DNA from: Lachnospiraceae bacterium C6A11
Lineage (GTDB): Bacteria; Bacillota; Clostridia; Lachnospirales; Lachnospiraceae
DNA length: 64,000 nucleotides
Assembly: GCA_000702245.1 (NCBI GenBank)
Contig: JNKY01000013.1
Location: 1 to 64,000 of the forward strand
Reading direction: 5' to 3'
Of this stretch, positions 8,405-18,571 are shown in pieces. The stretch's first letter is position 1; every line of letters begins with the position of its first letter. The notes below the pieces were generated by a model, which was given only the letters and a program-made list of their open reading frames with translations, did no database searches and was not told the DNA's origin. The position numbers and the translations under genes are program-made.

Positions 8405-11400
8405 TCATCTAGTTTCCAGATTTTTCATCTGTGCTTTATTTCTATTCTTAATTCTCATAAATGCAAGCATCGCCGCTGCTGAAACTATCAACATAACAAC
8501 CATAAATAAAACAGGACTTTCATCACCGGTTTTAGGCTGAATATCATTAATTATAGGCTTATCCTCAACCTTCTTCTCAGTCTGAACTATCTCTGTTACA
8601 GCTTCCGAAGTTTTCTCTTCAGAAGTTTCGGCAAGTATAGGAAAGTCCTCTCTCGTATCGCCGTCCGTCAGCAGATTGATATTCAGGATTCCCAGCATCT
8701 CAAGGTAGTATAGATAAATATGATAATTATCTCCCTCCTTCAGATGCTCGATCACCTTCTCAGTTTCCTTCTCGGTCAGTCTTTCTATGATACGCTCGAT
8801 TGTCGTTTCGGTATTATTTTCAATTATCTTCTCGTAATGTTCTTCAATCTTCTCGATTATCTTCTCCTTAGTGCCTCTCGGATAATAAATAGTCTGCCCC
8901 TCGTCATCAAGATCCTCATGTCTTGCAGCAACACCTCTTTCTTCTCCATTGCAGATAAGAAGTTCCTCGAACACGACTAACGAAACTCCTCTCTGAGAAG
9001 CGTCACTCACCGATTCATCCACACTATCACTATTCTGAGATTCATCCACGTTCTCTCCACTTACAGATTCATCCACACTGTTACTGTTATCAGATCCATC
9101 CACACCATCGCCACTTATAATTTCATCATCAGGCGTTACTTCCGAACTACCATCACCAATTCCAGTCACATCAACATCAAAAGAAAATTTCACCTCAATC
9201 TTTCCACTGCTCTTCTCAGGAATAAAAACTTCAGAATAAGCAATGACCTCTTCGCCGTATTTGTCCCTGTAAGGCTCGCCGGTAAGTCGGTTCATGAGCC
9301 GTCCCCTTACAACAAACTCCTGACCAACCATAATATTTGAATACGTGACAACATCCGTTATCTCGATCGTTTCGCGCCACTCACCGGTCTTGATACCGCT
9401 GTAATCATCCCTCGCATGCGTCGAAAGCTGCGGAAAATACACGATCTGCTCAGTATCACTGCTGTCATCATGTTTTCCGATCAACACATTCTCAGCAAAA
9501 AGCTCCTCGGAAATATATACAGTCTCTCCGGCAAGAAAACTGCTGTCAAAGTTAAATACGACCGCCGCCTCGCCGTTTCTCTCCTCCGGACTGAACTCAG
9601 CTTCCGCTGTAACAGGCTCGCCATCTTCCGTCACAACCGGCTGACCGTCCATATAGCGTAGGCATCCCTTCACCAGATAACTGTTTCCATGCTTCAGATT
9701 TTCATAAACAATAAAATCAACTATACTGCAGTCTTCTCCGGCGGTAACGACATTTGTCCTCTTTTCACTCGTTTCACCATATCCGGCAAGCCGCCCGGAC
9801 GCAAGTGTCCTGACCTTCGGGAAGCTTATGGTCTGCTCAGCATCACTAACATCCTCATGAATGATAAGAAGATGTCCTTCTTCATCATAAAGCCTCTCAA
9901 ATACTACCACCGACTTTCCTTCAAGCGTCTCAGCATCAAAACTGAAGGTTAGCGACGTACTGCCGTTCATCTCAGAATTGCTGAACACCTTCTCGCAGGT
10001 CACCTCACGCCCATTATCATCCTTAACGGCTGTACCGTCAGCAAATACAAGCCTTCCCGAAACCCTGTATATTCCGGTCGGCAGATTCTTATATTTAAAC
10101 TCATCGATGATCTGGGCATTCTTCCCGGCAAACGCCTCCTGCAGCCCGTCCCCGGTTCTCGCCGTTGTGGACGCCTCAGGGATATGTATCGTCTGCCCTT
10201 CATCATTTATATTTTCATGACTTCCGATGGCCTCGCCGGTCATCTCAGTAAGATTCCCCTTGTAGATGTATTCAAAAAATACAACATCCTTCCCGGCCAA
10301 TTTCAATAGATCGCAGTCCACAGCAATCTCAAGACTTCCGTTGCTGCCTGCCGCCGAAAAGCTCTTTCTCCCCGACGCTATTACCTTGCCACTCTCCTTA
10401 GTAACAAGCTTCGTAAATACAGTATATGTTTGTCCTCTGACTGCATCACTGTAATCCACAACATCGATAAGCCTTGCATTTTCTGAAGCAAGCGCCTCCT
10501 GAGTCAGCGTCGCAGAATCGTGCGCGCGGGTACTGACCGTGATCATCCGGTCGTTCGTAATCGTCCTGCTGATCACCTTCCCCTCATCACCGGCCTTCAC
10601 CTCGACAGTAAAAGGCTCAATATCCGCACTATAATAGCCCTCCGGCACAATCTCTCTCACTTCGTAAATACCTGTCGGAAACGCCCCGACTGTATTATCT
10701 ATCTCCGACGCTGCTTTACTTTCGGTGCCGAACACCCAGGTTCCGACTCTGGCCTTAACACTATTTGTCTCCTTTGTATGAAGCGCGTAGGTAGACGCGC
10801 TGCTCCAGTATCCGTTCTCGTCCGTCACAACCTCCACCGACTCACCACTGGCCATACTTTTGATCACGAAATGCACTCCCTGCATACCTCTCCCGGTAAC
10901 GCGGTCGTTCTTCTGCAGCGAAATATCTCCCCTGAGCACCTGATTCTTAACTGTAAGCTCCGTACCCGGAGAAAGTAACTTCGACGCTGCAAGTATTCCC
11001 TCCGCCGTATACTGAACTATCAGCTTCCTGCCGGAGATATTTACAGCCTCGCCACTCTTACTTCTGAAATTATAGCTGCCGCCCTTCTCGGAATAGTCCC
11101 TCGGCGACTTCGTCTCTTCAATCACTATCGTTCCGAAAGGCAGAATCCTCCTGCCGCTGCCGTCAAGATAAAAGCTACTCCCCTCAGCCTCGCTGTTTGA
11201 AAAGCTTATCCTTCCGTTACTATCCGTCTTAAACTTCCAGCTTCTGTCAGGATTCACTCCCACAAGCTGATCGGCACTTTCATAATAAGGTCTCGCGGCA
11301 GTTCCCTTATAGAAACTGACCGTGAATTCCGATCCCGAAATATCTGCGCCGTCAATACGTGCACCTTCCCTGTCCGTTTTAAGTATAGAAAGATCCAGCA

Positions 11401-13438
11401 GGGCATAGTCCGGCTCCTCAACAGAGCTGACCGTTATCACCTCTTCCGACTCAGGACTGACGACAACACTGTAAACCCTGCTGTCCAGCTTATAGCCCGG
11501 TGACGCAGTCTTCTCCTTAACGCAGTAGGTTCCCGGCATCACAGTGATCTCGCCTGTATTTCCGTATGAATCAGTTGTAAGACTCGCAACAAGCTCACCA
11601 TTCTCCGCGCCCTTACGCACCTCGTAGGCCGCCCCCGCAAGGCTGTAGTTTGGGGAGTTTTCTGTTATCTCCGAAAGACCCGTAGCTTTGGCCGTCTTCT
11701 TCAGCTTCAGCTTATGAGGCTTATCTTCAAGCTCATACGACACATAGCTCTGCACCAGGCCGCTCGGTCCGGTGTAGATGTATCTGTAAACATGGAAATC
11801 ATACCTGCCGCAATCAGCAATATTTTCCTCCTTCAGTGCCTCGATTATCCAGCCCTTCAACATATCCTCGTCATACTCAAAGCTGTCCGGAAGCGTTGAA
11901 TTTGAATCGGCCGCGCCATTGTATTTCCAATTCCAGTAACACATTGCAAGATGGCCGTAGTGAGAAGAAAAGATGGTATACTCCTCGTCACCCAGCCTGA
12001 TCTTATGCGTCAACAGATAATACAGCAGATAGTAGCCCGTACGCTCAGCCTCGCTGCCCTGCTTATCCGCATAGATTTCAGTCCTTGTCATCGGAAGATA
12101 GCAGTAAAGTCCCTCCTCATCGTCGAAGGTCTCGTCGTCAAAGCCGTTATAATCATTATCGACGCAGATTGCCTCATTACCGTTATCCGCGGTATATCTG
12201 TAGAAATGATAATACGGCGGATCATAGGAATCTCCGGTTCCTTCATTCACTATATACGGTCCCTCCGCCGGCTTCTCCGTCAACGCAACCGTAAACCACG
12301 GATCACATTCGGCACCACCACCTGCGTAATCATTCTGACCGGTAGATTCTCCTGCACCACCATTCATCCCGGAATCGTCACCATATCCATGCTCCTCTGC
12401 AACTGCAGAATCCTCCGGAACATAGTCCGCCGGAAATACCTTGCCGCACTTTGACAGCCCGTCATAACCGACCTCCATGCATGAGGCAAGTATGCCCGAA
12501 AGCCTTGCAGCCGCCTCAGAAGTCGAACCGGACACAACGTTATAATCAACCGTAGCGCCGTAATTCGACTTGCTTAACCTTAAGCCGTTGTTGTCGCAGG
12601 CTCCCGCTATCACAGCACTTTCTATATTTCCGGGTATGTAATAGCCCGCGTTTCTACCATAATTTCCGGCCGCGCCGACAACAAGGATACCCATGGCGAA
12701 GGCCATATCGACCGCATCCCTTATCAGTTCGTTTTCAGCCGCAGCAAATGCAGAAACCGATAGGTTAATGATATCCACCTTACATTCTACCGCATAACGG
12801 ATAGCTGCATAGATATCCGCAGCACTACCCTTTCCATCACTGCCAAGAGCCTTTATCGAAAGCACCTTTGCCTCAGGATATTCGTCCTTTATGAACTCAT
12901 AGACTCTCGTACCATGGCCGTTATCGTCCGAGCCGTCACCGTCATCGATCACGCTGACTCTGCCAACCAGATCATCTGCATTGATGCCTGTATCGATGAC
13001 CGCAACCGTTCCTGCAGGCACGGTTGTAGCCTCGTCCTCCACAAGCTGTCCCAGCCTGCCAAGACTACCATCTCCTTCTCCGCGGATCTCGAATCCCGTA
13101 TTCTCAGCATAATTATCTACAACACCGGAATCAGAAACCGTAAACTCCACATTTATATCAACGAAGTCGGCACAGCTACTGAAGTAAGCATAAGCCGCTG
13201 CCGTCTCTTCCACCGTTTCAAAGCTAACAAGATAGATCCCGTTATAGCTTGAAACCACATTCATTCCATCAAAAACAGCCGGGTCGCTGCTTCCAACAAG
13301 AAGCTCCCTCCCGGAAAAATCAAATCCAGCATATTCACTTGTTTCGTCTTCTTTTGCGTATACTACCGGAATAGATATATGCGAACCGATCATTGCCGCC
13401 GTCAAAATGAGCGCAATGATCCTCTTGATCTTTATCAT
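8405..13438 (-). CDS. Giant surface protein: subtilisin-like protease fused to SpaA/VaFE repeat adhesin, sortase-anchored
   Basis: From the ATG at 13438 (GGAG 9 nt upstream) the product has 1677 residues. After a signal peptide comes a subtilisin (S8) domain with Asp149 in AVIDTGI, His175 in DDNGHGT, Asn259 in GAAGN and Ser307 in GSTSEAAA, so the catalytic set is complete. A middle region (about 370-560) begins with a Cys in AICVDNDYNG and resembles thioester-type adhesin domains. Prealbumin-like SpaA and VaFE repeats follow to about 1480, then low-complexity SVDES repeats, a Lys/Glu helical stretch, a QPKTG sorting motif, a hydrophobic segment and a basic tail. Sortase anchoring is inferred. 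An earlier in-frame ATG (13507) lacks a ribosome site. Confidence 0.9.
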   Translation of the reverse strand: MIKIKRIIALILTAAMIGSHISIPVVYAKEDETSEYAGFDFSGRELLVGSSDPAVFDGMNVVSSYNGIYLVSFETVEETAAAYAYFSSCADFVDINVEFTVSDSGVVDNYAENTGFEIRGEGDGSLGRLGQLVEDEATTVPAGTVAVIDTGINADDLVGRVSVIDDGDGSDDNGHGTRVYEFIKDEYPEAKVLSIKALGSDGKGSAADIYAAIRYAVECKVDIINLSVSAFAAAENELIRDAVDMAFAMGILVVGAAGNYGRNAGYYIPGNIESAVIAGACDNNGLRLSKSNYGATVDYNVVSGSTSEAAARLSGILASCMEVGYDGLSKCGKVFPADYVPEDSAVAEEHGYGDDSGMNGGAGESTGQNDYAGGGAECDPWFTVALTEKPAEGPYIVNEGTGDSYDPPYYHFYRYTADNGNEAICVDNDYNGFDDETFDDEEGLYCYLPMTRTEIYADKQGSEAERTGYYLLYYLLTHKIRLGDEEYTIFSSHYGHLAMCYWNWKYNGAADSNSTLPDSFEYDEDMLKGWIIEALKEENIADCGRYDFHVYRYIYTGPSGLVQSYVSYELEDKPHKLKLKKTAKATGLSEITENSPNYSLAGAAYEVRKGAENGELVASLTTDSYGNTGEITVMPGTYCVKEKTASPGYKLDSRVYSVVVSPESEEVITVSSVEEPDYALLDLSILKTDREGARIDGADISGSEFTVSFYKGTAARPYYESADQLVGVNPDRSWKFKTDSNGRISFSNSEAEGSSFYLDGSGRRILPFGTIVIEETKSPRDYSEKGGSYNFRSKSGEAVNISGRKLIVQYTAEGILAASKLLSPGTELTVKNQVLRGDISLQKNDRVTGRGMQGVHFVIKSMASGESVEVVTDENGYWSSASTYALHTKETNSVKARVGTWVFGTESKAASEIDNTVGAFPTGIYEVREIVPEGYYSADIEPFTVEVKAGDEGKVISRTITNDRMITVSTRAHDSATLTQEALASENARLIDVVDYSDAVRGQTYTVFTKLVTKESGKVIASGRKSFSAAGSNGSLEIAVDCDLLKLAGKDVVFFEYIYKGNLTEMTGEAIGSHENINDEGQTIHIPEASTTARTGDGLQEAFAGKNAQIIDEFKYKNLPTGIYRVSGRLVFADGTAVKDDNGREVTCEKVFSNSEMNGSTSLTFSFDAETLEGKSVVVFERLYDEEGHLLIIHEDVSDAEQTISFPKVRTLASGRLAGYGETSEKRTNVVTAGEDCSIVDFIVYENLKHGNSYLVKGCLRYMDGQPVVTEDGEPVTAEAEFSPEERNGEAAVVFNFDSSFLAGETVYISEELFAENVLIGKHDDSSDTEQIVYFPQLSTHARDDYSGIKTGEWRETIEITDVVTYSNIMVGQEFVVRGRLMNRLTGEPYRDKYGEEVIAYSEVFIPEKSSGKIEVKFSFDVDVTGIGDGSSEVTPDDEIISGDGVDGSDNSNSVDESVSGENVDESQNSDSVDESVSDASQRGVSLVVFEELLICNGEERGVAARHEDLDDEGQTIYYPRGTKEKIIEKIEEHYEKIIENNTETTIERIIERLTEKETEKVIEHLKEGDNYHIYLYYLEMLGILNINLLTDGDTREDFPILAETSEEKTSEAVTEIVQTEKKVEDKPIINDIQPKTGDESPVLFMVVMLIVSAAAMLAFMRIKNRNKAQMKNLETR

Positions 13439-13576
13439 ATCGAATCTCCTTCCATCACCTGCGGTCAGGAAAGAAATCATCAGAAAATACGCAGAAATAC
13501 TATGCACCGCGCTGCGTGTAAATGCATTATATATCCATCCCCCTTAAAATTCAAGTCTAATTTTAGCCGCCATATC

Positions 13577-13604
13577 AAAAAAGATCCGCCCCTCCGGACG
13601 GATC
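13577..13604 (-). terminator. Intrinsic terminator after uvrB
   Basis: On the minus strand GATCCGTCC-GGA-GGGGCGGATC is followed by TTTTTTG, 20 nt past the uvrB stop. Confidence 0.9.
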
Positions 13605-13624
13605 ATTCAAAACCATATTTTAAA

Positions 13625-15616
13625 CTACGAAATATCCTCAAGCAGCTTCTTCAGCTCCTTAATCTCATCTCTAAGGTCGGCAGCCCTCTCAAACTCAAGC
13701 TCAACGGCAGCCTTGTTCATCTTCTTGGTGAGCTTCTCGATCTCCTTCTTCAGATCCTTCTTGCTCATCTTATCATAGGATTCGCTGTCCTTTCCTCTTC
13801 TCGAACCGGCATCTGCACCTATCTCCGTGGAAATAAGATCACGCACAGCCTTTTTTATGGTCTCAGGCGTGATTCCGTGATCTTCGTTGTATTTCTGCTG
13901 GATTGCGCGCCTTCTCTCAGTTTCGTCGATAGCATGCTTCATCGAGTCAGTCATGGCGTCGGCATACATGATAACGTGGCCGTCCACATTTCTCGCCGCA
14001 CGGCCGATGGTCTGAATGAGCGAAGTTTCAGAACGCAGGAAGCCCTCCTTATCCGCATCGAGTATTGCCACCAGCGTGATCTCCGGAATATCAAGTCCCT
14101 CGCGTAGAAGATTGATTCCTACAAGCACGTCAAATACACCCATTCTAAGGTCTCTGACTATTTCCATTCTCTCCATGGTATCAATATCCGAATGCAGATA
14201 TTTGACTCTGACATCCAGCTCTTTAAGGTAATCCGTCAGCTCCTCGGCCATCCTCTTGGTAAGTGTGGTCACGAGCACCTTATTCCCCTTCTCGGTCTCT
14301 ATCTTGATCTCTTTATAGAGGTCGTCAACCTGCCCTTCAACAGGACGCACACTGATCTGTGGGTCCAGAAGACCTGTAGGCCTGATAACCTGCTCAGCCC
14401 TGCCGTCCTCATGCTCCGCCTCGTATTCGCCGGGCGTTGCAGAAACGAAGAGAGCCTTATCTATCCTCTCCTCAAACTCCTCGAAGTTAAGCGGTCTGTT
14501 GTCCATAGCGGAAGGCAGTCTGAAACCGTAATCGATCAGCACCTGCTTGCGTGATTTATTTCCGCCGAACATACCTCTGACCTGCGGAAGCGAGATGTGC
14601 GACTCGTCGACGATCAGAAGATAGTCGTCCCCGAAGAAGTCCATCAGCGTACTTGGCGCCTCGCCCTCCTTGCCACCCGCAAGTATCCTCGTGTAGTTCT
14701 CTATTCCCGAACAGAAGCCGGTCTCGCGGAGCATCTCGATATCAAACTCGGTCCTCTCCCTGATCCTCTGGGCCTCAAGCAGCTTGTCATTTGCTTTAAA
14801 ATACGCCACTCTCTCGGTCAGTTCTTCCTCTATCTCCTTCAGAGCGCCTTCCATCTTGCCCGGCTCGATAACATAGTGGGAAGCAGGGAAGATGCATGAA
14901 AAATTAACATCTCTCTTGATCACTCCGGTAAGCGGATCAAACTCGGAAAGCCTGTCTATCTCGTCTCCGAAGAACTCGCAGCGAATAGCCGCCTCATTTG
15001 TATTTGACGGTATTATGTCAACCACATCGCCCTTAACTCTGAAGGTGCTTCGCCTGAAATCCATATCATTTCTGGAATACTGCATATCAACGAGACGTCC
15101 GATAAGCTCGTCCCTGTCGAGAGTCATGCCCGGACGCAGTGAAAGCATCATGGACTTGTAATCCTCAGGATTACCGATTCCATATATGCAGGAAACGGAA
15201 GCCACAACAATAACATCCTCTCTCTCGATAAGAGCGGCTGTCGCACTGTGTCTTAACTTATCTATCTCATCATTTATCGAAGAATCCTTGGCGATGTATG
15301 TGTCTGTCGATGGAACATACGCCTCAGGCTGATAATAATCATAATATGAAACAAAATATTCAACCGCATTTTCCGGGAAGAAGTTCTTCATCTCGCCGTA
15401 GAGCTGGGCCGCCAGCGTCTTGTTGTGGGAAATGATCAGCGTCTTCTTGCCGAGAGCCTTGATGACATTTGCCATTGTGAAGGTCTTGCCCGAACCGGTA
15501 ACACCAAGAAGGGTCTGCTCCTTCTTGCCGCTATTAAAACCGTCGACAAGCGCCTTGATTGCTTCCGGCTGATCACCGGTCGGTTCAAATTCCGATACTA
15601 ACTTGAATTCTGCCAT
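13625..15616 (-). CDS. uvrB: Excinuclease ABC subunit B
   Basis: UvrB is the damage-verifying helicase-like subunit of nucleotide excision repair, working with UvrA and UvrC. The 663-residue product starts [17 protein letters not shown]. It has a Walker A motif [10 protein letters not shown] (about 38-47), the beta-hairpin region [18 protein letters not shown] (about 92-109), a DESH Walker B, helicase motifs [11 protein letters not shown] and QTIGRAARN, and a C-terminal UVR domain (about 625-660, [17 protein letters not shown]) that contacts UvrC. Length and motifs are complete. uvrA and uvrC are not in the window. Confidence 0.98.
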   Translation of the reverse strand: MAEFKLVSEFEPTGDQPEAIKALVDGFNSGKKEQTLLGVTGSGKTFTMANVIKALGKKTLIISHNKTLAAQLYGEMKNFFPENAVEYFVSYYDYYQPEAYVPSTDTYIAKDSSINDEIDKLRHSATAALIEREDVIVVASVSCIYGIGNPEDYKSMMLSLRPGMTLDRDELIGRLVDMQYSRNDMDFRRSTFRVKGDVVDIIPSNTNEAAIRCEFFGDEIDRLSEFDPLTGVIKRDVNFSCIFPASHYVIEPGKMEGALKEIEEELTERVAYFKANDKLLEAQRIRERTEFDIEMLRETGFCSGIENYTRILAGGKEGEAPSTLMDFFGDDYLLIVDESHISLPQVRGMFGGNKSRKQVLIDYGFRLPSAMDNRPLNFEEFEERIDKALFVSATPGEYEAEHEDGRAEQVIRPTGLLDPQISVRPVEGQVDDLYKEIKIETEKGNKVLVTTLTKRMAEELTDYLKELDVRVKYLHSDIDTMERMEIVRDLRMGVFDVLVGINLLREGLDIPEITLVAILDADKEGFLRSETSLIQTIGRAARNVDGHVIMYADAMTDSMKHAIDETERRRAIQQKYNEDHGITPETIKKAVRDLISTEIGADAGSRRGKDSESYDKMSKKDLKKEIEKLTKKMNKAAVELEFERAADLRDEIKELKKLLEDIS

Positions 15617-15706
15617 CTACTCCTCCATTCCTGCTGTTCATCTGCCAACACCGACAGCTCTCTGTCCCGCCGGCTCTTCCTACTGTAATTCTCCGTAAGA
15701 CTGCTT

Positions 15707-15730
15707 CGGCAGCAGACTGCTCTGCTGCCG
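15707..15730. repeat. Perfect inverted repeat between GH13 gene and uvrB
   Basis: Arms CGGCAGCAGA and TCTGCTGCCG (10 bp, 4-nt loop) lie 17 nt beyond the GH13 stop. There is no U tract on either strand, so it may be a weak terminator or an mRNA-stabilising hairpin. Confidence 0.6.
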
Positions 15731-15746
15731 ATAATCGTTCATTATT

Positions 15747-17843
15747 CTACTCTGACTTTTTGTAAATATATATCGCCGCCGACATCCTCGGAATGATAAC
15801 AGTCAGTGTATTATTCTGCACCATGTATTTGTTATCCTCGAGATCGTAGCCGCCCTCATGCGTCAGCAGCACTCTTGTCATAACTCTGTTATTCGGAACG
15901 CCCATCTGCCTTACGTGAAGGTTGAGTCGCTTATCCTCGTAATCACAGTTAAGGATCACAGCCGCTGCCTCATCATCGGTAAAACGGCCGAAGGCTATAC
16001 ATTTATTGCTGCCGTGCAGTCTGATGAGCGAGCCCTTCATCAGAGCCTCACTCTCCTTATGTATTGTGATAACATCCCTGTGGAAGGCTATAAGTGCCTT
16101 GTCCTCATGTCCCCAAGGATAGGTTCTTCTCGAATCCGGATCGGTCCAGCCGCAGACACCCGCCTCATCGCCGTAATAGATGGTCGGTGCACCCGGCCAG
16201 GTCATCTGAAATACAACCGCCTGACGGAATATGTCCTTATTCACATTTTCGTCCGCCGCAGCAGCTCCGAGAGTATGCGTTCTGCCGACACGCCTGTTGG
16301 TCCTTGTCAGGAACCTCGAATGATCATGGTTCGACAACTCATTCATCGCAACCTCAATCGAGTTCTGGTTGAAGAAGGCCATATAGTATTTCATGCTCTG
16401 CCAGAAGAAGTCCGGATTGCCCAGAAAGTCTCCCCTGAACTCGTCGCTGTGCTTCTCAACGCCCGTAAGGAACCAGGTAATAGGCTCCATAAAGGCACCG
16501 TAATTCATAATAGTATCCCACTGGTCACCCTCCAGCCACGGCTTCGGATTTCCATAGTGCTCCGCAAGAATGATTGCATTCGGATTTGCACTTCTGACCG
16601 CATTCCTGAAATCGCGCCAGAACCTGTGGTTATACTCCTCGGACGAACCGAGATCCGCGGCAACGTCAAGTCTCCAGCCATCGCAGTTATACGGTGGCGA
16701 AACCCATTTCTTGCCTATTTCCATTATATAATCATGGAGCTTTTCAGACTCCTCATAATTAAGCTTCGGAAGCGTATCATGACCCCACCAGCCGTCATAG
16801 CTGCCGTTATATGGCCATGCATTGTGATCGTGGAACTTAAAGAAGCTGCTGTACGGGCTATCCTTCGAAACATACGCGCCCTTCTCGTAGCCCTCGCGTC
16901 CCTCATATATCCTCTCGCGGTCTATCCATTTGTTGAAGGAACCGCAATGGTTAAATACACCATCAAGGATGACCTTGATACCTCTCTTATGAGCCTCCTC
17001 AACCAACTTGATGAACAGGCGGTTGGAAGCCCTGAGGTTCTCCTTGTTGGTAACCCTGTCTATATATCTACCGGCCTCTTGATTGCTGTCGGCACCATCC
17101 TCGCCTATCAGATTACCGTTATCCGAAACGATCTTTCCGAAATGCGGATCGATATAATCGTAGTCCTGAATATCGTATTTGTGATTTGAAGGCGATACGA
17201 AAAGCGGGTTGAAATATATCGCATCTATGCCCAGATCACGCAGATAATCAAGTTTATTCATAACACCCTGAAGGTCGCCGCCGTAGAAGTTTCCTACGTC
17301 CATCGCGTCAGGTATCTTGTTCCAGTCATCGACATGCTGAACCGGTCCTGTGATGTATTTGTATTCATTCGTAAGCACATCATTGGTCGGGTCACCGTTG
17401 CAGAAACGATCCACATAGATCTGGTAAAATACAGCACCCTTTGCCCACTCAGGCACATAGAAATCAGGGATAAGTGTGAAGCTGTACTGCTCCTCCGGCT
17501 CCCTGACGATACCAAGCTTATTGTAATAAATGGTTACATTTCCGGAGCCAATCTCATAATAATAGTAGCCCCTCTCGAAAAGAGGAGGAAGCGTTATCTC
17601 ATAACGATCGAAGAGCTTGTCATGACCGGTCTTCACCATAGGAAGCCTCTGGCCGTTGTAGATGACATAGACATAATCCACGTTATCCCTCGCGGTCCTG
17701 AACCTGAGGGTTACGCAGTCTCCGCTCTTCGGCTCCGCCGGACTCCTGAAGCGCTCTGTGCCGTCACTAAAAAGAGCCCCGTAATTAATTATAGGCTTAT
17801 AATTATAGATGTAATTGATAACACTCTGTGAACTACTGTACAT
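15747..17843 (-). CDS. GH13 alpha-amylase family enzyme (neopullulanase/cyclomaltodextrinase type)
   Basis: The roughly 698-residue cytoplasmic protein has no signal peptide. An N-terminal beta domain (about 1-125) resembles the N domain of neopullulanases. The GH13 barrel carries conserved regions DGVFNHCG, DGWRLDVAADLG (nucleophile Asp), AEHYG (acid/base Glu) and NELSNHDHSRF (transition-state Asp). A C-terminal beta sandwich follows. It probably hydrolyses alpha-1,4 or alpha-1,6 linkages of imported maltodextrins, complementing glgP further along. The ATG at 17843 has GGGAG 11 nt upstream; a GTG six codons earlier is less likely. Exact specificity cannot be read from the sequence. Confidence 0.92.
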   Translation of the reverse strand: MYSSSQSVINYIYNYKPIINYGALFSDGTERFRSPAEPKSGDCVTLRFRTARDNVDYVYVIYNGQRLPMVKTGHDKLFDRYEITLPPLFERGYYYYEIGSGNVTIYYNKLGIVREPEEQYSFTLIPDFYVPEWAKGAVFYQIYVDRFCNGDPTNDVLTNEYKYITGPVQHVDDWNKIPDAMDVGNFYGGDLQGVMNKLDYLRDLGIDAIYFNPLFVSPSNHKYDIQDYDYIDPHFGKIVSDNGNLIGEDGADSNQEAGRYIDRVTNKENLRASNRLFIKLVEEAHKRGIKVILDGVFNHCGSFNKWIDRERIYEGREGYEKGAYVSKDSPYSSFFKFHDHNAWPYNGSYDGWWGHDTLPKLNYEESEKLHDYIMEIGKKWVSPPYNCDGWRLDVAADLGSSEEYNHRFWRDFRNAVRSANPNAIILAEHYGNPKPWLEGDQWDTIMNYGAFMEPITWFLTGVEKHSDEFRGDFLGNPDFFWQSMKYYMAFFNQNSIEVAMNELSNHDHSRFLTRTNRRVGRTHTLGAAAADENVNKDIFRQAVVFQMTWPGAPTIYYGDEAGVCGWTDPDSRRTYPWGHEDKALIAFHRDVITIHKESEALMKGSLIRLHGSNKCIAFGRFTDDEAAAVILNCDYEDKRLNLHVRQMGVPNNRVMTRVLLTHEGGYDLEDNKYMVQNNTLTVIIPRMSAAIYIYKKSE

Positions 17844-17911
17844 GTTCCGAATATCTCCCACTAAGCTTTAGCCTATTATCCTTCAAACTCCCGCCATTTT
17901 CAAGGGTTAAT

Positions 17912-18214
17912 TCACGCCTCGTAATCCATGCAGACTCTAAGCTTTGCGTTAGGTCTGACAATACCGTCAGCTACCGCAACATGAGCCGGATGAACGGCAT
18001 AACCCTTAAGGGAAGCCTCGTCCTCGAAGCTTGAATCAAGCATAAGATCTGCATTTGATGATGCAAGTCCCTCTGTGATAACCTTGATATCTATAAGTCC
18101 CGGAATCTGACCTGCAAGTCCCTCAAGGCCCTTTTTAATCTCCAGCTTAACTGCCGATCTTCCTGCATCTGTAAGCTCGTCCTTTAACTGCCATAAAATA
18201 ATATGCTTGACCAT
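17912..18214 (-). CDS. Dabb (stress-responsive A/B barrel) family protein
   Basis: The product is about 100 residues, starting MVKHIILWQLKDE after a strong AGGAGG. It has the Dabb signature: an N-terminal beta strand with a conserved His (KHIILW), a middle strand DLMLDSSFEDEASLKGY, and the motif HPAHVAVAD typical of the dimeric ferredoxin-like A/B barrel. Members are small cytoplasmic proteins often induced by stress, with some acting as polyketide cyclases; the role here is unknown. It lies 69 nt upstream of the GH13 start and may be co-transcribed with it. Confidence 0.88.
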   Translation of the reverse strand: MVKHIILWQLKDELTDAGRSAVKLEIKKGLEGLAGQIPGLIDIKVITEGLASSNADLMLDSSFEDEASLKGYAVHPAHVAVADGIVRPNAKLRVCMDYEA

Positions 18215-18235
18215 CCTGTCCTCCTTGTCCCGCAT

Positions 18236-18571
18236 GAATACATCCTCATGCTGATCTTAGTCAAACAAGCTGCATCCCTTAAAAATACAGCCTGAATCAT
18301 CCTCTTTAACAACATACCTACTATACCAAAATTCCGGCCAAAAATACAGCCGTTTTCTTATTTTGGCGTATTTTTCTGCGTATTTTATGTATTTTTTTGT
18401 TATGAATTTTTTAGCGTGTTGCGGTTTTGTTATGCCTTACATGCTAAACTCAGCTCATGAACACACGCCAGAGGGAAGCCATGTTCTGTTTTATAACAAT
18501 TACATGCTATCCCCGTTGCAGTAGACAAGAACGAAAAGAAATATAAGCATTACTACAGGGAGGAAAATAAT
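18236..18571. other. Intergenic region with divergent promoters
   Basis: This 336-bp AT-rich gap separates the minus-strand Dabb gene from the plus-strand 1323-residue gene. It contains an extended -10-like TGCTAAACT near 18449, but no clear -35 at 17 nt. A short open frame of about 22 codons starts at an ATG near 18480 with AGAGGG upstream; I cannot say whether it is translated. The gene at 18572 has a good GGGAGG site. Confidence 0.5.

Noticed and set aside
15858-17189. 443-codon plus-strand frame opposite the GH13 gene
   Set aside because: Pure antisense of a gene with all GH13 motifs; no ribosome site or protein pattern.
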